Source: Zoogloeaceae bacterium (lineage in GTDB: Bacteria > Pseudomonadota > Gammaproteobacteria > Burkholderiales > Rhodocyclaceae). Taken from it: a DNA stretch of 64,000 nucleotides. Made by a program: the position numbers and the translations under genes. The stretch spans positions 169,487-233,486 of the forward strand of contig JACKMA010000006.1 of the NCBI GenBank assembly GCA_024235635.1, in the 5' to 3' direction. Below, one piece after another: positions 61,181 through 64,000 of this stretch (its first letter is position 1; each line of letters begins with the position of its first letter). A model generated the notes under the pieces. That model searched no databases and was not told the DNA's origin. It was given only the letters and a program-made list of their open reading frames with translations.

Positions 61181-62071
61181 TCAATCGCCCGAGTGCTCGC
61201 GCAGGCGCGCAATGAACCGCTCCACCGATACCGGCAAATCCTCGCTGACGGGCCGCAGCAAGTAGGTCGTGATGATCGCGGAATCCATAGCCAGGGGACG
61301 GATCACCACATCGGGGCGCGGGCTCGCCGCGACCCTGGTTGCCGTGATGAAGCCAACGCCGTAGCCAGCACCGACCAGGGTGAGCATCATATCCAGCGAG
61401 GACACATGCTCGACAACGTCGGGCTCACGCTCCAACGGCCGCAGCAGCCGCGTCAGTTCGCGGTAGCAGCCTTCGCATGTCTGCGGGTCGCATAAGACCA
61501 GTGGGTAGCTCGCAAGCTGGTGCAGCGGAACGGCCTTGTGTGAAAGCAAAGGGTGCCGGGCAGGTACGGCGACCACCAGCGAGTCGTGCCAGAGCGGCTC
61601 GGTCACGATGTCATCGCCAACCTCCGCCGTGTGCGCGAACCCGATCGAGAAGTCGCCCGAGCGTAGCCCGCGCAACTGCTCGGCCAACGGCACTTCGGAC
61701 AGACGAATCTCGATCTCCGGCTCTTCCTCGCGGCAACGGGCCAGGAGGGCTGACAGCCGGGGATCGATGGCGCCGTCGGACACTGCAATGCGAAGGCTTC
61801 CGCTCAGGCCCGAGGCGACCGCCTGGACGTTCTCCTGAGCCTGCTTCAGCGCGGCGAACACCCTGCGCACGTCTTGCAGGAAAGTTGCGCCCGCCTCGGT
61901 AAGCACCGTACCTCGGCGGTTGCGCACGAAGAGCACTGCACCCAGGTCGTCCTCAAGATCCTTGATGGCGCGGGACAAGGGTGGTTGTTCGATATGTAGG
62001 CGCTCGGCGGCCCGTGTGAAGTGCAGCTCCTCTGCGAGAGCCACAAAGCAGCGAAGGTGTCGCAGTTCCAT
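61181..62071 (-). CDS. LysR family transcriptional regulator
   Basis: 296 residues, full length. The winged HTH is MELRHLRCFVALAEELHFTR, then AAERLHIEQPPLSRAIKDLE, and RRGTVLTEAG follows. The effector domain runs from ~90 (SLRIAVSDGAIDPRLSALLA). Belongs to the CbnR/BenM-like group by its HFTRAAERLHIEQPPLS helix. It is divergent from the WYL regulator (278-base gap). Its target is unknown; LysR proteins usually control the divergent neighbour, but here that neighbour is a defence regulator. Confidence 0.9.
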   Translation of the reverse strand: MELRHLRCFVALAEELHFTRAAERLHIEQPPLSRAIKDLEDDLGAVLFVRNRRGTVLTEAGATFLQDVRRVFAALKQAQENVQAVASGLSGSLRIAVSDGAIDPRLSALLARCREEEPEIEIRLSEVPLAEQLRGLRSGDFSIGFAHTAEVGDDIVTEPLWHDSLVVAVPARHPLLSHKAVPLHQLASYPLVLCDPQTCEGCYRELTRLLRPLEREPDVVEHVSSLDMMLTLVGAGYGVGFITATRVAASPRPDVVIRPLAMDSAIITTYLLRPVSEDLPVSVERFIARLREHSGD

Positions 62072-62270
62072 GGGCCGTGCTCCTGCTCCCTATCAAGGAT
62101 CTATTCGCACCAGTCTTCGTCCGCGATGGCCTGCTGGATGCACCCCATTCCACGCCGATCCTGGTGCGCTCCGCTGGGCTGATTGCCTACTCGTCCACAT
62201 CAGATCTCTCATTTGCGCCTTAAAAAATGGTTATCATAATGCAGCATACTAGCAAATCAACTTAGATTTA

Positions 62271-62299
62271 TAGACGTCTTTTCAAGCAGTTCATATACT
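62271..62299 (+). promoter_or_regulatory. Sigma70-like promoter of the defence operon
   Basis: TAGACG (62271-62276), 17 bases, TATACT (62294-62299), 51 bases before the WYL regulator ATG, in an AT-rich patch that contrasts with the rest of the window. Confidence 0.45.
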
Positions 62300-62323
62300 T
62301 TCTGCAGAAACCCGCATAAGCAT

Positions 62324-62339
62324 TCGTTATTCCGAACGA
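62324..62339. promoter_or_regulatory. Inverted-repeat operator candidate before the WYL regulator
   Basis: Perfect inverted repeat TCGTT-N6-AACGA between the predicted promoter and the ATG at 62350. BrxR/CapW regulators repress their own operons by binding inverted repeats in this position. Self-binding here is inferred. Confidence 0.5.
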
Positions 62340-62349
62340 GTCAACCAGA

Positions 62350-63264
62350 ATGCCCCACGAACAACTTGCCGATCTAACCCAGCCACAACGCGACCGCCTC
62401 GCGTTCGTGGAGTTGCGCCTGCGCTTCATGGGGGAGATGCGCCGCCAGGATCTGGTCACGCGCTTTGCTATCCAGTCCGCTGCTGCGTCCAGGGATCTGG
62501 CGCTGTACAAGGAGCTTGCCCCGGGCAACATCGACTACGACGGCAAAGGCAAGTGCTACGTCCTTGGGCCGAGCTTCCAGCCGATCTTCACCTTCCCGCC
62601 CGAGCGGGCGTTGTCGTGGCTGACGCAGGGGTTTGGCGACGGTGAACCAATGCACATCAAGGCGTGGGTGGCCAGCGAGAGCCCGTCCCGGCTCACCCAT
62701 CCTGACCTGGACATCCTGGCGAGCGTGACTCGTGCCATCCACTATGAATGCCCGATGGGTATCGAGTACCACTCCATCTCCAGTGGCCGCACCACACGCG
62801 AGATCGTCCCGTTCGCGTTGATCGACAACGGCCTGCGCTGGCACGTCCGCGCCTTCGACCGCAAATCGCAGGAGTTCCGGGATTTCGTCATCACCCGCAT
62901 CAAGCGCCCTGTGGTGCGCAAGGGGCAGCCCGTGGCGCCCCACGAAATGAACGATCAGGACATTCAGTGGACACGGATTGTCGAGCTGGAGCTGGTTCCT
63001 CACCCGGATCAGCCCCGGCCAGAAATCACCGAAATGGACTACGGCATGCAGGGCGGCGTGTTGCACATGAAGCTACGCGCCGCCACCGCCGGCTACATCC
63101 TGCGCAAATGGAGTGTGGACTGCTCCCCCGACCATAGCCTGCGCTGCCCTGAGCACCGGCTTTGGTTGAAGGACCACCTCGCCATCTACGGCGTGCGCAA
63201 TGCGGTGCTGGCGCCGGGGTATGCATCGCCAGAAAGTGCTGACGCAGGAGCATCTTATGACTGA
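62350..63264 (+). CDS. WYL-domain transcriptional regulator of the BrxR/CapW type
   Basis: 304 residues. The N-terminal winged helix (~10-95) reads LTQPQRDRLAFVELRLRFMG, RQDLVTRFAIQSAAASRDLA and YKELAPGNIDYDGKGKCYV, the pattern of BrxR/CapW proteins that autorepress BREX and CBASS operons. The WYL domain (~125-205) has GIEYHSISSGRTTREIVPFA and LRWHVRAFD, and a C-terminal dimerisation domain follows. The first gene of a defence operon: BrxE and BrxA genes follow on the same strand with short gaps. Confidence 0.85.
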   Translation: MPHEQLADLTQPQRDRLAFVELRLRFMGEMRRQDLVTRFAIQSAAASRDLALYKELAPGNIDYDGKGKCYVLGPSFQPIFTFPPERALSWLTQGFGDGEPMHIKAWVASESPSRLTHPDLDILASVTRAIHYECPMGIEYHSISSGRTTREIVPFALIDNGLRWHVRAFDRKSQEFRDFVITRIKRPVVRKGQPVAPHEMNDQDIQWTRIVELELVPHPDQPRPEITEMDYGMQGGVLHMKLRAATAGYILRKWSVDCSPDHSLRCPEHRLWLKDHLAIYGVRNAVLAPGYASPESADAGASYD

Positions 63265-63311
63265 TCAAAAAATGCATCTACCTCTATGGATTGCCTCGGC
63301 AGAGCAAACGA

Positions 63312-63827
63312 ATGACGAGAATTGAGATGAAAGAATCCTACCTACCGACATTGCTGCAGATGAGGATGCTTGTCGGCTTCCTTGGCGAGCGTGCTCAGTG
63401 CGCCTGGTGGCCAACGGCGTTCTATGAGGCATCAAGCAAGCTCTTCCTGGAGCCGGTTTTCTCGAAAACGTCTCGCCTCGCTCAGTACCACGGTGTGCTC
63501 GAAGCAGCCAGGCGATTGCACGACGAGCATTTGAGCGTGGGCAGCTACCACCTGTTTCGCTTGCCCGAAGAGGTCGAGCAAGACCTGCACGCGACCGTGC
63601 AAAGCAGCGTGGGAGAAGAACTCGCCAGCCAGGCACCACAGAGCAAAGAGGCTGCGCTGGATGCGTTGAAGCGATTGGCTGCCACGGGCGGCACGTCCAG
63701 CGTGGGGCCAACGGCGGTGGGTAGCATCAATGATCTTGATTCCACCGACACGCTGAAGGCTATCGCTGCGGCCTATCTATCTGCTTTCACCCAGAACGCC
63801 AAAACCTATCCGTATCTGGTGCCCTAA
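63312..63827 (+). CDS. brxE: BrxE family BREX protein
   Basis: 171 residues from ATG 63312; ATG 63327 and an upstream TTG are alternatives. The N-terminal MLVGFLGERAQCAWWPTAFY and central YHGVLEAARRLHDEHLSVG, then YHLFRLPEEVEQDLH match my memory of the BrxE family, found at the start of BrxE-containing BREX loci (type 6 in the original scheme). Its biochemical role is not established. It lies between the WYL regulator and brxA on the same strand. Confidence 0.75.
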   Translation: MTRIEMKESYLPTLLQMRMLVGFLGERAQCAWWPTAFYEASSKLFLEPVFSKTSRLAQYHGVLEAARRLHDEHLSVGSYHLFRLPEEVEQDLHATVQSSVGEELASQAPQSKEAALDALKRLAATGGTSSVGPTAVGSINDLDSTDTLKAIAAAYLSAFTQNAKTYPYLVP

Positions 63828-63833
63828 GAGTTT

Positions 63834-64000
63834 ATGAAGAGCATCGTGGCCGACAACACGCCTTACACGACTCAGTTGCAAGCAGGCCTTGGGCTCGTCA
63901 ACGAGACCAAGACGCTGCTTGACCTGTGGTCGTCGGGAATGTCGGCAAATCAGTTGCATCAGGTCGCACTGGAATCGGGGCGATTCCCCACTGTTACCGC
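63834..64000 (+). CDS. brxA: BrxA-like BREX protein (DUF1819), N-terminal part only
   Basis: 55 residues before the window ends. MKSIVADNTPYTTQLQAGLG and ETKTLLDLWSSGMSANQLHQ, then ALESGRFPTVTA, are the start of BrxA, a small helical DNA-binding protein common to BREX loci. It begins 6 bases after the brxE stop, so the two are co-transcribed. The remaining three-quarters lie outside the window. Confidence 0.78.
   Translation, partial: MKSIVADNTPYTTQLQAGLGLVNETKTLLDLWSSGMSANQLHQVALESGRFPTVT

Noticed and set aside
1..64000. CRISPR array, rRNA operon or replication origin
   Set aside because: No regularly spaced repeat series, rRNA-like conserved segments or DnaA-box clusters were seen on reading the sequence.

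Overview
The window is GC-rich chromosomal DNA with tightly packed genes and many 4-base start/stop overlaps. A phasin, a glutamate/aspartate-type AapJQMP transporter, a mechanosensitive channel, chemotaxis genes and two sigma54-type promoter sequences point to a free-living, motile proteobacterium. I infer a betaproteobacterium, probably near Rhodocyclales; no rRNA or other marker in the window proves it.

Positions 1-25.9 kb are mostly housekeeping and stress genes. They hold an RND drug-efflux operon (permease running off the left edge) with its divergent TetR repressor, a large hybrid sensor kinase, an AEC permease, a phasin with PhaR-like sites, an epoxide-hydrolase-like enzyme, Pgi and glucokinase, a gamma carbonic anhydrase and a GH19 hydrolase. 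These are followed by an HDOD protein, a glucosylglycerol-phosphate phosphatase (StpA) facing a KefB/C antiporter, a four-gene ABC-2 exporter/GST/TauE unit and a SAM methyltransferase.

Positions 25.9-37.6 kb hold an AraC-regulated two-subunit molybdenum hydroxylase with its maturation factors (XdhC, MocA-like) and a sensory block: a FIST protein, an orphan fused TssB-TssC sheath protein, and a split PAS/MCP pair resembling CetB/CetA. A glyoxalase-II-like gene under a sequence-perfect sigma54 promoter, an OmpR-type regulator and MscL follow. Next comes a CHASE2 histidine kinase whose first membrane segment is cut off by an in-frame TGA.

Positions 40-58 kb carry an AsmA-like protein, a TRIC channel, a nitronate monooxygenase, a branched-chain-type ABC transporter without visible ATPases, UbiX, the complete aapJQMP operon, a Lon-N protein, MutY, a flavin reductase/hydrolase/sulfatase-fold unit and a TPR methyltransferase.

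At 58.06 kb the character changes. A 3' fragment of a tRNA-Gly-like gene is followed by a 5'-truncated group II intron with a complete reverse transcriptase, then a second degenerate tRNA 3' end and short tandem repeats. Beyond lie regulators (a LysR effector domain lacking its HTH, XRE, LysR) and, at the right edge, a WYL regulator of the BrxR/CapW type, BrxE, and the start of BrxA. I read this as the left end of a tRNA-associated genomic island carrying a BREX phage-defence locus, most likely of the BrxE-containing type, whose main body lies outside the window.
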